Positions 23,267-30,885 are shown, counted from the stretch's first letter. The stretch is 41,634 nucleotides of DNA from Syntrophorhabdus sp. PtaB.Bin047 (GCA_002067235.1 MVQP01000018.1:1-41634); one strand, 5' to 3'. Notes: generated by a model from the sequence alone, not told the origin. A program made the numbers and translations.

Positions 23267-24913
23267 TCAGAATACCACACAGACCGCAAGGTTCCCGCCG
23301 GGTGACACATATCCAAATTCCCAGAAATCTCCTCTATTGCCGGGTGAGAAACTATAGAATGTGTAGCCGTATTGCACTCCTGCGTGGAAACCCGCTTGAG
23401 CAGCCGCGTAGAATCCAGGTGTTGGGGCACCTTTTGATCCAGTCCAACTGTAACCGGGACTGCCAACCCCAATACATACTTCGATGTAAGAGTTTCCCTT
23501 GGAACACTTGATACCTCCACCCCCGACGACTACACCGTGAGACCCTAACATTACGTTCTGATTTGAATAGCCAGGCGCACCTGGTTTCATCTTTCGGAGC
23601 CACGGCAAGAATTGGTCGTGAAACCAACCATTGAATATCTCCGCATACCCTGCCGTAATGGCACCCTGCTTGAATCCCTCGGCAAAACTGCCTCCGTAGA
23701 TCTCGGAGCCGATGCCGCCGACCACCCCGCCCACCACTGACCGTCCGATGAGCTGAAAAGCAGGATCCCATCCCTTCATATATCCCCCGGCAAAGGTACC
23801 GGCAAACCCCGATATTCCCCCGACGAGCATACCCCGACCGATGTCCTGTCCCGTGATCGCTGCGCCGATGCCTCCGCCCGCAGCACCGGCTGCCGCATGC
23901 GCGAATGGGTTCCCCGGGCAAACCTCTCCTGCACCGTAGAAGAGTCCGGCCTGCACAGCGCTTGCGAGCGCAGCATTGGCATCTCCGGTTATTCCATACC
24001 TCACAAGTCCCACGGCAATTCCTGCTCCGATGGGACCGCCAATGCACGCCCCTACCGCTCCTGCCGTGATCTCGGCCGCCGGTTGCCAGACCGCGTCCCC
24101 CACATCGCTGAAGAAATCCCCTATATCATCGAAGACATCCCCCAGCGACCAGTGTCCGCTCGAATCCGTATATACTAACGGATTATTAACACAATAGCTA
24201 TACCTGTTGAACGCCTGGAGGTTCCCCGGCTCGGGTATTATGGAGTCAGCCGATATGAACCTCCCCAGGAGAGGATCGTAGAGGCGGGCCTTGTAGTTGT
24301 AGAGACCCGTCTCGTCATCGTCCTCCTGGTCCGTGAAGGTGTAGTTCACGTTGGGGAAGGAGCCGTCGAGGTCCTGCCTCACACGGTAGCTCCCGAAGGG
24401 GAGGTACTCTATCGTCTCCTTCACGCTCCCCGTACTGTCCGTTATGACAGAGGCGGACCCGAGGTGGTTGCCGTGGTAGTACTGGATGGTCCCGTCCGTC
24501 CTCACCGAGGCGATCTGGGTGGTGTTGGCGAAGAGATGGATGACACCCGTCGTGCCCCTCTCCTCATAGACCTCCCCGTAGTAGCGGGTGACGAACCCCG
24601 TCGCCAGGTTCACCTTCCGCACCCTCGTGCTGTTTCCGTCGTAGGTGTACTGGATGTAGTCGGAGCCGTTCCTCGTGATGAGGGTGGGCCTGTTGTCCGC
24701 ATTCCATGTGATGCCGAGGGTCACCCCGTTCGACACCTTCTGGGTCATGTTCCCGGCAAGGTCGTACTGGAGGGAGACGGCCCCCGCGGTGCGCACGGCG
24801 TGGGGCTGGTTGTTGTACGTGTAGGCGTAGGACCCCACGTCGGACTTGTAGGTGATGTTCCCGATGCGGTCATAGGAGTAGGACCGTGTGTAGGCGTTCT
24901 GGCCCGGAGCCAT
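23267..24913 (-). CDS. Rhs/YD-repeat protein C-terminal cassette 1 (5' truncated core plus variable tip)
   Basis: A 548-residue ORF. Residues 1-170 hold YD-type repeats (YSYDRIGNITYKSDVGSYAY, LQYDLAGNMTQ, YTYDGNSTRVRKV). The Rhs-associated core follows (YHGNHLGSASVITDSTG, then YLPFGSYR...TGLYNYKARLYDPLLGRFISAD), ending at DSSGH near residue 253. After it comes a Gly/Ala-rich region (GGIGSEIYGGSFAEGFKQGA) and a unique tip with cysteines and aromatics. The frame stays open to a TGA at 24992-24994 without a proper start, and no N-terminal filament or secretion signal exists, so this is a displaced 3' piece of an Rhs gene. The tip's toxic activity is unknown. Confidence 0.8.
   Translation of the reverse strand: MAPGQNAYTRSYSYDRIGNITYKSDVGSYAYTYNNQPHAVRTAGAVSLQYDLAGNMTQKVSNGVTLGITWNADNRPTLITRNGSDYIQYTYDGNSTRVRKVNLATGFVTRYYGEVYEERGTTGVIHLFANTTQIASVRTDGTIQYYHGNHLGSASVITDSTGSVKETIEYLPFGSYRVRQDLDGSFPNVNYTFTDQEDDDETGLYNYKARLYDPLLGRFISADSIIPEPGNLQAFNRYSYCVNNPLVYTDSSGHWSLGDVFDDIGDFFSDVGDAVWQPAAEITAGAVGACIGGPIGAGIAVGLVRYGITGDANAALASAVQAGLFYGAGEVCPGNPFAHAAAGAAGGGIGAAITGQDIGRGMLVGGISGFAGTFAGGYMKGWDPAFQLIGRSVVGGVVGGIGSEIYGGSFAEGFKQGAITAGYAEIFNGWFHDQFLPWLRKMKPGAPGYSNQNVMLGSHGVVVGGGGIKCSKGNSYIEVCIGVGSPGYSWTGSKGAPTPGFYAAAQAGFHAGVQYGYTFYSFSPGNRGDFWEFGYVSPGGNLAVCVVF
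24153..24408 (-). repeat. Rhs core repeat, copy 1 (inverted relative to copy 2 at 27.6 kb)
   Basis: A 256-base block encoding YLPFGSYR... to DSSGH. By hand alignment it differs from the reverse-oriented copy at 27637-27892 at 8 positions, all in the first two thirds; the last 90 or so bases are identical. Similarity stops sharply at the DSSGH codon, the usual Rhs core/tip boundary. Confidence 0.92.
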
Positions 24914-24943
24914 GGACTGGCCCGTTAGGGCTAATGCTTGCGT

Positions 24944-25099
24944 ATGGGAGGACAGAATGTGAAAATGCGCGGCACTCCGCTTGAGGAACTGTCAGGTAGA
25001 GTCTTAGACAAAAAGCGTGGTATTATCTATTTCGATATGCGGGCAGAAAAGACAGAAGGGACACCGGCGCGGGTCCCTGCGAGGAGGTATCCATTATGA
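24944..25099 (+). CDS. possible small ORF ahead of the RelB-like antitoxin
   Basis: A 51-codon ORF (MGGQNVKMRGTPLEELSG...) whose TGA stop overlaps the ATG of the next gene (ATGA at 25096), an arrangement typical of coupled genes. Its first part lies antisense to the truncated Rhs frame. There is no clear ribosome site and no recognised family. It may be chance. Confidence 0.25.
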   Translation: MGGQNVKMRGTPLEELSGRVLDKKRGIIYFDMRAEKTEGTPARVPARRYPL

Positions 25100-25299
25100 C
25101 CACGGTAGACGCGACGTCCGAAGTATTCATGACGGCATTCCGGGCCCTGCCGAAGAAGGTCAGAGAGGCGGTGGTCGACAAGATGCTCAGCGATAAGGAG
25201 TTCCGGGAAGACCTGATGGACATCGCAGTGATTGAGCAGCGTCGCAAGGAGCCGTCGCGGCCTTTGGAGGAGTATCTGTCCAGGCGGAAGAAAGGCTGA
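25096..25299 (+). CDS. RelB-like antitoxin partner of a RelE/ParE toxin
   Basis: A 67-residue, charged, helical protein (TAFRALPKKVREAVVDKMLSD...YLSRRKKG). AGGAGG lies 9 bases before ATG 25096, and a RelE-type gene starts 2 bases after its stop. Proteins of this size and composition commonly precede RelE/ParE toxins. The toxin reading frame is broken here, so the antitoxin may be an orphan. Functional assignment is mostly from context. Confidence 0.6.
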   Translation: MTTVDATSEVFMTAFRALPKKVREAVVDKMLSDKEFREDLMDIAVIEQRRKEPSRPLEEYLSRRKKG

Positions 25300-25301
25300 C
25301 G

Positions 25302-25552
25302 ATGTATGCCGTTCATCTGAAGAGATCGGCAGAGAAGGAACTGGAGGGGTTGCCTCCAAAGGTCCACGACAGGATTGTTGAAGTGTTCCTTTCGTTAAGG
25401 AAGAATCCTTTCCCCCGCAATGCCAAAAAACTTCACGGTCGCGAAGCTACCGGATAAGGGTCGGCAGTTATCGAGTGCTCTATCTTATCGATGACAAGAG
25501 GAATAGGATAGAGATTGTCGCTGTCGGTGACCGGAAGGATGTCTACCGCTAG
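25302..25552 (+). pseudogene. RelE/ParE family toxin, frameshifted
   Basis: Frame 1 from ATG 25302 reads MYAVHLKRSAEKELEGLPPK and on to NPFPRNAKKLHGREA before an early TAA (25455-25457). Shifting by one base near 25447 continues as YRIRVGSYRVLYLIDDKRNR, then IEIVAVGDRKDVYR and TAG at 25550. Together they form a full-length, about 83-residue RelE fold (K.L.G....YR.RVG.YRV.Y.I) with its C-terminal catalytic-type 'GDRKDVY' end. One base is missing between GRE and YRIR. The toxin is therefore inactive unless the indel is a sequencing error or recoded. Confidence 0.85.
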
Positions 25553-25689
25553 TGACCGGGGGGAAGCAGTCCAAGGAACGGCTCAAGGCCGACGAATTCT
25601 GCCGGGCCTGCCTCGAAGAGAAGACAAAACTCAATCTGGCGACACCGACAGGCATGATGCAATGCTTCTGCCGGCCATGGAACAACTAG
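25552..25689 (+). CDS. possible 45-codon Cys-rich peptide
   Basis: A GTG-started frame overlapping the RelE stop reads through KERLKADEFCRACLEEKT and ends MMQCFCRPWNN, with four cysteines in pairs. No ribosome site is visible and I recognise no family. The amino-acid make-up looks protein-like, so it may be a small gene or a gene fragment. Confidence 0.25.
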   Translation: MTGGKQSKERLKADEFCRACLEEKTKLNLATPTGMMQCFCRPWNN

Positions 25690-25705
25690 AGGTGGCATCG
25701 AGGCC

Positions 25706-26012
25706 ATGAAACAGCTTTTTTGTATTGGTAGTCTTCCTGACCCTATTGCTCAGCGGTTGTCTTTCTCAAATTGCACCGGTTAAAGAGGCCGCGACGAGTT
25801 GGATAGGGCATCCCATTACAGAGCGTGAAGCGCTGGTTCGCGATCCAAACTCATATGCATCACGTATCGGCTGGCGTGAGATTCTCCGTCGGCTCGACAA
25901 CGGGAACGCAGTATACATAGAGCCCGTCAGGAGAGAGTGTCTCATATATTGGGAGGTAAACCCGCAGGGAATAATTGTCAGCTATAAGCTTGAAGGAGAT
26001 AGATGTTACTGA
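25706..26012 (+). pseudogene. small lipoprotein gene out of frame at a T6 run
   Basis: From TTG 25725 the frame reads a hydrophobic stretch with lipobox LLSGC, then a 78-residue mature part (WIGHPITEREALVRDPN ... WEVNPQGIIVSYKLEGDRC). A natural start, ATG 25706 behind AGAGGTGG, encodes MKQLF but is shifted by one base because of a run of six T's (25716-25721). With five T's the gene would start MKQLFVLVVFLTLLLSGC, a perfect lipoprotein signal. Either this is a slippage/phase-variable tract, an inactivating mutation, or a sequence error. The mature protein matches only uncharacterised lipoproteins. Confidence 0.7.
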
Positions 26013-26063
26013 CGGAGATCATGAGGTCCTTTCGATCCCCTCCGAAAGAACCTCATGATGTAA

Positions 26064-26264
26064 TCAGGGCTGTACCCCCATCACGAGCTTTTTTATGTCC
26101 TCCGCCTTCTCGATCAGTTCATCGGGACTCTTGCGTGTCCGGATGTCCTTCTTTGGTTCCTCCAGGTGGTACTCGATGTCAAGTCTTGTTTTCTCCTCCA
26201 AATATGACCGCCTCAACTCGCCCGACTTCAGCTGTTTCTTGAAATACTTCTCCGCAATACTCAT
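26064..26264 (-). CDS. small charged helical protein, possible antitoxin
   Basis: A 66-residue protein (MSIAEKYFKKQLKSGELRRS, then YLEEKTRLDIEYHLEEPKKD) that is rich in Lys/Glu and wholly helical by pattern. The ATG at 26264 has GGTGG 5 bases upstream. It lies downstream of a DUF433/DUF5615 pair on the same strand, and its composition suits an antitoxin. No partner toxin is visible next to it. Confidence 0.5.
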   Translation of the reverse strand: MSIAEKYFKKQLKSGELRRSYLEEKTRLDIEYHLEEPKKDIRTRKSPDELIEKAEDIKKLVMGVQP

Positions 26265-26323
26265 TGTTGCCACCATGATCGCCTGATGGCCCTGGCAATT
26301 TCCTTTGGACGATGAAGCGGAGG

Positions 26324-26716
26324 CTACTTCTCTGATGTCGGGGTGATTATCGGAAGATGCCGATAACGGACGGAATTCTCATCGATCGTCACGACCACGC
26401 CTTTTGCCAACTCCTCTTCCAGTTCCGCCACCGCGTCGGCGATGCGGCTTGTGACGTGCTCCGGCTTTGCCTCTTCTAGCCGGATATTAATGAGGCTCGG
26501 CTTCTCATAGCCCCTGACCGCAAGCAGCATGGAGAAATCAAGGTCCTGCGTGATGATCACCATATCACGCCAGCGGGCGTACTCCAGCAGGTCAAGGTCT
26601 CTTGTCGCTTTGTCCATGACATCAGAAACCCGCACGACGTTCCAGCCGCGCCCTCTCAAATCGGTGACGGTCAAGGGAGATATGTTCATATCCGCAAGAA
26701 AAGAGAGCTCAGGCAC
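26324..26716 (-). CDS. DUF5615 family PIN-like toxin
   Basis: A 130-residue PIN-like protein. Acidic residues of the fold are visible: the N-terminal 'FLADMNIS' strand, 'VSDVMDKATRDLDLLEYAR', and 'VIITQDLDFSMLL' followed by 'PSLINIRLEE'. Such proteins are predicted RNases of toxin-antitoxin systems and pair with DUF433 antitoxins, as here: the GTG start at 26716 overlaps the DUF433 stop by 8 bases, so the two are translationally coupled. This is the one toxin-antitoxin pair in the island that looks intact. Confidence 0.85.
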   Translation of the reverse strand: MPELSFLADMNISPLTVTDLRGRGWNVVRVSDVMDKATRDLDLLEYARWRDMVIITQDLDFSMLLAVRGYEKPSLINIRLEEAKPEHVTSRIADAVAELEEELAKGVVVTIDENSVRYRHLPIITPTSEK

Positions 26717-26954
26717 CCGCCGCCCCTTTTATGGGGAGAGGCTTTGCTTTCTCAGAAGAGAGCCAGGCGGCATACCGCAAGGCCTGGTTGATGTCTTCCT
26801 TTTCAAGCTCAGGATACGCTTCGACAATCTCTTTTGCGGACATGCCTGCTGCAACCTGCTTCAAAATAACGGAAACGGTTATCCTCATACCCCGGATTGT
26901 TGGCTGTCCCAAGCATATCTCAGGGTCAATGGTAATACGGTCCAGTTGCGCCAT
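26709..26954 (-). CDS. DUF433 family antitoxin
   Basis: An 81-residue protein with the DUF433 pattern: 'ITIDPEICLGQPTIRGMRITVSVIL', then a helical 'AAGMSAKEIVEAYPELEKEDINQALRYAAWL'. This family is the usual antitoxin upstream of DUF5615 PIN-like toxins and probably binds DNA for autoregulation. ATG 26954 is chosen because AGAGGTG precedes it; an in-frame GTG lies three codons upstream. Likely cotranscribed with the toxin. Confidence 0.88.
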   Translation of the reverse strand: MAQLDRITIDPEICLGQPTIRGMRITVSVILKQVAAGMSAKEIVEAYPELEKEDINQALRYAAWLSSEKAKPLPIKGAAGA

Positions 26955-26976
26955 AATGCCCACCTCTCTGCCCCTT

Positions 26977-27345
26977 TTAAAGGGTATCCATCGTTTTGAG
27001 TAATGTCTTCTGCTGGCTCGGGGGAAGCTCCTCGATCTTCCTGGTTCTTCGCGGGAGTCTTAAGCCTGTCAAGCCCTCGCTGACCTTCTTGGCACCATTC
27101 ACATCCAACAGTTCATCAGTTGTTACTTCCAGGGCTTGGGCAAATCGAATCGCCATCCCAGCATGAAGACACACCTTATCTCTTTTATAGTCTGAAATGA
27201 GCGCCTGAATTATCCCTATTTTCTCAGACGCTTCCGCCTGAGTACAGCCTCGTTCCTTTCTCCATCGCGCAAGCCTCTGCCCTATTGTCTCGTTATCCAA
27301 TTGCAGAAGTCGCAGCGTTAGTCCCGATCTTCTCGGCATGCCCAT
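26977..27345 (-). CDS. XRE family transcriptional regulator
   Basis: A 122-residue protein. Residues 18-75 form a helix-turn-helix (TIGQRLARWRKERGCTQAEA...ALISDYKRDKVCLHAGMAI). The N-terminal 'MPRRSGLTLRLLQLD' and the basic C-terminal end (KIEELPPSQQKTLLKTMDTL) resemble regulators I have seen next to transposase genes. The frame extends upstream into transposase debris; ATG 27345 or the next ATG at 27339 is the probable start. It could regulate a neighbouring TA pair or be a leftover of the mobile element. Confidence 0.7.
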   Translation of the reverse strand: MGMPRRSGLTLRLLQLDNETIGQRLARWRKERGCTQAEASEKIGIIQALISDYKRDKVCLHAGMAIRFAQALEVTTDELLDVNGAKKVSEGLTGLRLPRRTRKIEELPPSQQKTLLKTMDTL

Positions 27346-27369
27346 AGTATATCCCCTGTTTTTGAGATG

Positions 27370-27625
27370 TCCAGTTTTTTCTGAATCAGACAAATCCCCC
27401 AGTTCTTCCAGGATGAGAGTGTTGTTGTTCACCTCGTGGATGTGGTGCGGGGGGGAAGTTCCACAGGCCTTGGTGGGGTCTTTGCGTGTTGTAATGGTCG
27501 TTGTATTTGCCGATCCTATATCGGGCGGATGTCTCGTCGGGATAGCTGCCGACAATGTGAATCTCCTCCTGCTTGACGGTACCGAAAAGCCCTCCGGTCA
27601 GCGCATTGTCGGCGGGCCCCCGCAC
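27370..27625 (-). pseudogene. IS3/IS481-type transposase C-terminal remnant
   Basis: The minus strand encodes 'VKQEEIHIVGSYPD', then 'KYNDHYNTQRPHQGLWNFPP', the well-known end of the integrase core of IS3/IS481-like transposases. A frameshift follows (a C-run near 27450) and the sequence continues in another frame as 'HIHEVNNNTLILEEL'. The catalytic-glutamate region reads DNALTGGLFGTVK instead of DNA..ER, and everything before it is gone. The 5' edge at about 27625 abuts the Rhs core copy 2, marking a recombination or insertion scar. Confidence 0.8.
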
Positions 27626-27636
27626 CCGTGCAATAA

Positions 27637-27892
27637 AGTACCTCCCCTTCGGGAGCTACCGTGTGAGGCAGGACATCGACGGCTCCTTCCCCAACGTGAA
27701 CTACACGTTCACAGACCAGGAGGATGATGACGAGACGGGTCTCTACAACTACAGGGCACGCCTCTACGATCCCCTCCTGGGGAGGTTCATATCGGCGGAC
27801 TCCATAATACCCGAGCCGGGGAACCTCCAGGCGTTCAACAGGTATAGCTATTGTGTTAATAATCCGTTAGTATATACGGATTCGAGCGGACA
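27637..27892 (+). repeat. Rhs core repeat, copy 2 (inverted relative to copy 1 at 24.15 kb)
   Basis: The partner of the 256-base block at 24153-24408, with about 97% identity by hand. The two copies point outward from a 3.2-kb segment, so homologous recombination between them would invert that segment. Confidence 0.92.
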
Positions 27893-28589
27893 TGATTTTG
27901 GCCTGACGGCCTTTATTGTCACTGTCCTTATTGGTGCCGCTATTGGAGCTGGGGTTGCGGCAGCTACAGGCGGCGATATCGGAAGGGGTGCCCTTACAGG
28001 GGCTGTGAGCGCTGCGGCCTTTTACGGAGCAGGTACACTAATTGAAGGGATAAGGGTAAGCGCTTCCATGGCAGCGGTAACTGAAGCGGGCGCTATAAGT
28101 GAGTACGCGATGGCGGCCGCATATCAACAGAGTGTGAGTTCTCTGGGTGCTGCGAGCATTCATGCGGGTGCCGGAGCCCTCGCAGGCGGAGTTAATGCGG
28201 CCATCACTAGCGATGATGTTGCGAAGGGGGCGGCCGTTGGCGGTATATCAAGCGGCCTAGGCACTCTCTCTGGAGGCTTGATACGGGACGATTTCGGGTC
28301 ACAGCTCGTAGGCCGCTCACTGATTGGCGGGGTAAGCGGAGGAATTTCTTCAACAATCTACGGCGGCAACTTCGGGGAAGGCTTTCGACAAGGGGCCATG
28401 ATGGCAGGCTTTGCAGTCTTGTTCAACGAGGGTGCGGACCGAGCTTGGCTAGTGATTCAGGCTGGCGGTGATTTTGCCACTCCAGTGAGAGGTGCCGGCG
28501 GAGGCGCTACGGGATTTTTCAGAGGTGATGAATCAGCTCAACTTTCTGCCAAGACTGGATTGGGAAATCCTCGATGCTCTATCCGATGA
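27637..28589 (+). CDS. Rhs C-terminal cassette 2 (core plus variable tip, 5' truncated)
   Basis: Starting inside the core, the frame reads YLPFGSYRVRQDIDGSFPNV, on to DSSGH, then a Gly/Ala-rich region (GGDIGRGALTGAVSAA; GGISSTIYGGNFGEGFRQGA) and a tip of about 50 residues (EGADRAWLVIQAGGDFATPVR...). Everything upstream of 27637 is transposase debris, so there is no genuine start and the piece is probably silent in its present place. The region after the core resembles cassette 1 in layout but not in sequence detail. It is followed by a candidate immunity gene overlapping its end. Confidence 0.78.
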
Positions 28590-28845
28590 TTATGAGTGTA
28601 TAGAACATGTTACGCAGCTGATCAACGATTTCTCGGACATGTCCATAAACCAATCGGATGTATTGGATAGGCTGGAGTATCTCCATCAACACCATTACGT
28701 TTTTCTACTACTGAATGAAGTATTTGACAAAGCAAAGATGAGCGAGGAGATTCTTGGGAGAACCCAGAATCGACGCTATTGGTTCGGGCGGACTGAGGCA
28801 GGTTACTCTGCCTGGAAGGAATTCGCAAATAAATATACCGGATAG
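28528..28845 (+). CDS. hypothetical protein downstream of Rhs cassette 2 (candidate immunity protein)
   Basis: A 105-residue acidic, helical protein (MNQLNFLPRLDWEILDALSD..., ending YWFGRTEAGYSAWKEFANK). The final strand-turn-strand around 'YWFGRTEAGYSAW' suggests a winged-helix fold. ATG 28528 follows AGAGGTG; an upstream start in the same frame at 28492 is possible. It overlaps the Rhs tip ORF by 62 bases, the position expected for an immunity gene. The function is inferred from position only. Confidence 0.6.
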   Translation: MNQLNFLPRLDWEILDALSDDYECIEHVTQLINDFSDMSINQSDVLDRLEYLHQHHYVFLLLNEVFDKAKMSEEILGRTQNRRYWFGRTEAGYSAWKEFANKYTG

Positions 28846-28919
28846 GAGAATAGGCAACGTGAAGTTGGTGCAAAGGGGGATGCCTTCATCTGATAGGGGG
28901 CTGCATTGCTTCGATGGTG

Positions 28920-30086
28920 TCAGTATTGCCTGCAGCGGTTGACGAGATCCAGGATTCCGCACACTGTTACGTTCTTCTTGATAGAATATGGTTCTTCCAC
29001 GGGTGCCACGATGGCGGCCTCTGTTACATTCAGGGTGTCAAGGGCGTTCCAAAAGCCACGGGTGACGCCGGGGGCGCGGGACGACTTGAACTCCACGGCA
29101 ACCACTTTCCTGCCTTTCACGAGAAGGAGATCGACCTCGCTTCCTGTCGATGCCCGGTAGAAATATCCCTGCCAATCCGGCAACCCGGAGAGGAGCATTT
29201 CGACACCAAAACCCTCCCATGAACTGCCGAAAACAGGATGGCCAAGGAGGTCGTTGAAACTGCCTATTTCCAGAAGGGAATGGAGAAGCCCCGAATCCCT
29301 GATGTAGACCTTGGGAGACTTGATGATCCTCTTCTTAAGGTTGTTCTCGTACGGTGGCAGCATCCTTACGACATACGCCTGCGCGAAGAGGTCGATATAG
29401 TCGCGGACCGTATGATAGGTGACGCCGAGGGAAGCAGCCAGTTTCGAGCTGTTCAGAAGCTGTCCCTGGCTGTGCGCCAGCATTGTGATGAGCCTTCGAA
29501 GATTTCGGGCGGTTATCCTGACGCCTAATTGAGCTATGTCTCTTTCTATAAAGGTACGGAGAAAGTTCTGCCGCCAACGGTTGCTGGTTTCATCGTCATC
29601 GGCCAGCAAGCTCTCCGGATACCCTCCCCGGAACCAGTGTGCAAGAAGTTCATAGCCAGGTGCGCCCGCCACCTCTGATACCGTGAAGGGGGTCAGCTCT
29701 ATGAAGGATATTCTTCCTGCAAGCGACTCCGAACCCTGGCGGAGAAGGTTTCTGGAAGCAGAGCCCAATATCAGGGCCTGCCCCTTCCTTCCCGTGCGGT
29801 CCACAATACTCCTGAGAACAGGGAAGAGTTCTGGTCTCAACTGGATCTCATCAAGACAAACGGTTGTGTCCTTGTTAGACTGGAAGAATAGCTCGGGATC
29901 ACTCAGTTTGCGGAGGTCGGATGGGCTTTCGAGGTCAAGATAGACAAAGGCTCCGATTCTGTCTTTCAATGCCTTCGCCAGTGTCGATTTACCGCACTGA
30001 CGGGGACCAAGTATGGCAACGACAGCGAAGTTTCGGAGGTCCTTCAGCACTAGAGGCTCGGCATCTCTCGTGACATAACCATGCAT
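28920..30086 (-). CDS. AAA family ATPase with DUF4143 nuclease-like domain
   Basis: A 388-residue protein. The Walker A motif GPRQCGKST (27-35) and Walker B/DEIQ (79-82) define the AAA_14 domain; 'FIELTPFTVSEV' and 'WFRGGYPESL' are typical of the family. The DUF4143 part (about 200-388) includes 'VRDYIDLFAQAYVVRMLPPY' and a PD-(D/E)XK-like strand 'SEVDLLLVKGRKVVAVEFKSS'. Such ATPases are widespread, often mobile, with unclear function. No ribosome site precedes ATG 30086; a palindrome and promoter-like elements lie directly before it, so the mRNA may be leaderless. Confidence 0.88.
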   Translation of the reverse strand: MHGYVTRDAEPLVLKDLRNFAVVAILGPRQCGKSTLAKALKDRIGAFVYLDLESPSDLRKLSDPELFFQSNKDTTVCLDEIQLRPELFPVLRSIVDRTGRKGQALILGSASRNLLRQGSESLAGRISFIELTPFTVSEVAGAPGYELLAHWFRGGYPESLLADDDETSNRWRQNFLRTFIERDIAQLGVRITARNLRRLITMLAHSQGQLLNSSKLAASLGVTYHTVRDYIDLFAQAYVVRMLPPYENNLKKRIIKSPKVYIRDSGLLHSLLEIGSFNDLLGHPVFGSSWEGFGVEMLLSGLPDWQGYFYRASTGSEVDLLLVKGRKVVAVEFKSSRAPGVTRGFWNALDTLNVTEAAIVAPVEEPYSIKKNVTVCGILDLVNRCRQY

Positions 30087-30087
30087 A

Positions 30088-30106
30088 TTAGAAGTCTATC
30101 TTCTAA
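30088..30106 (-). promoter_or_regulatory. palindrome and promoter abutting the AAA ATPase start
   Basis: TTAGAAG and CTTCTAA are separated by five bases and end one base before the ATPase ATG. On the minus strand a TTGCAA, 17 bases, TAGACT promoter overlaps it, placing the transcript start at or next to the ATG. This suggests autoregulation by a dimer and a leaderless message. Confidence 0.5.
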
Positions 30107-30191
30107 ATTACACAATTGCAAGAGATTTTTGCCGGGAACCCACTCAAACTCCTCCAAGCCAGGTCTTTCCACGTTCAAGCTGCTGCCGTCT

Positions 30192-30872
30192 TCACCCCAC
30201 TATCCTTATCCTCTTCTTCTCCGGCTTCGTTCTCAGGAGGATGTAGGTGGCGCCGGGGCCGCCGTCGGACATTGTGGCGTTGGAGAAGGCGGTTACCCAT
30301 TTGCGGTGCATGGCGCGGAGGATCCATGTTTTCAGGTAGTCCTTGATGGTGGGGTCGCGCTTGGACCTTAAGCCCCTGCCGTGGATCACCTTCACGCATC
30401 TGAGACCTTTCTTGACGGCGTTGCTAAGGAAGTATTCGAAGGTTTCCCGGGCGCCTTCTATGGAGAGGCCGTGGAGGTCTATGACCTGCTGGACGGAGAA
30501 TTCGCCCTTGCGGAGTTTTTCCATGATGAGGGGGTTGATGCCTTCGACGTAGCCTTCCATGTATTCGGGGAGGTTGGTGACGTTGATGGTGTTGTGGTCC
30601 GCCAGGACTTCTTGAAGGAGCTTCTCTTCCTCGCTTTCCCTTGGGGGTCCCGCGACGGGTGCCGGTCTTTTTACCTTTACCCTCTTTTCCCCCTGCCGGA
30701 TCGTTCGCACGCCCTCCATCGCCTCGCTCAAGAGGTGCTCGTCATCCTCGGGTGTGGAGACAGTCTTCCTGGCTGGGACGGAAGACGGTTCCTTCTTCAC
30801 CTTGATCCGGTGTTCCTTGAGAAATTGAGAGAGCTCGGAAAAGGGTTTGTTGATGGAATCGTTGTCATCCAT
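30192..30872 (-). CDS. Smr-domain protein (putative DNA/RNA endonuclease)
   Basis: A 226-residue protein. The first 125 residues are charged and low-complexity. The C-terminal Smr domain spans about 135-226: 'VIDLHGLSIEGARETFEYFL' (DLHG motif), 'CVKVIHGRGLRSK' (HGRG motif), then 'WVTAFSNATMSDGGPGATYILL'. Stand-alone Smr proteins of this kind resemble YdaL/SmrA-type nucleases; cellular role uncertain. ATG 30872 is used; a TTG at 30893 overlapping the upstream gene is the alternative. Same strand as the small membrane protein just upstream. Confidence 0.88.
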   Translation of the reverse strand: MDDNDSINKPFSELSQFLKEHRIKVKKEPSSVPARKTVSTPEDDEHLLSEAMEGVRTIRQGEKRVKVKRPAPVAGPPRESEEEKLLQEVLADHNTINVTNLPEYMEGYVEGINPLIMEKLRKGEFSVQQVIDLHGLSIEGARETFEYFLSNAVKKGLRCVKVIHGRGLRSKRDPTIKDYLKTWILRAMHRKWVTAFSNATMSDGGPGATYILLRTKPEKKRIRIVG

Positions 30873-30885
30873 GGACCACTTCTCT

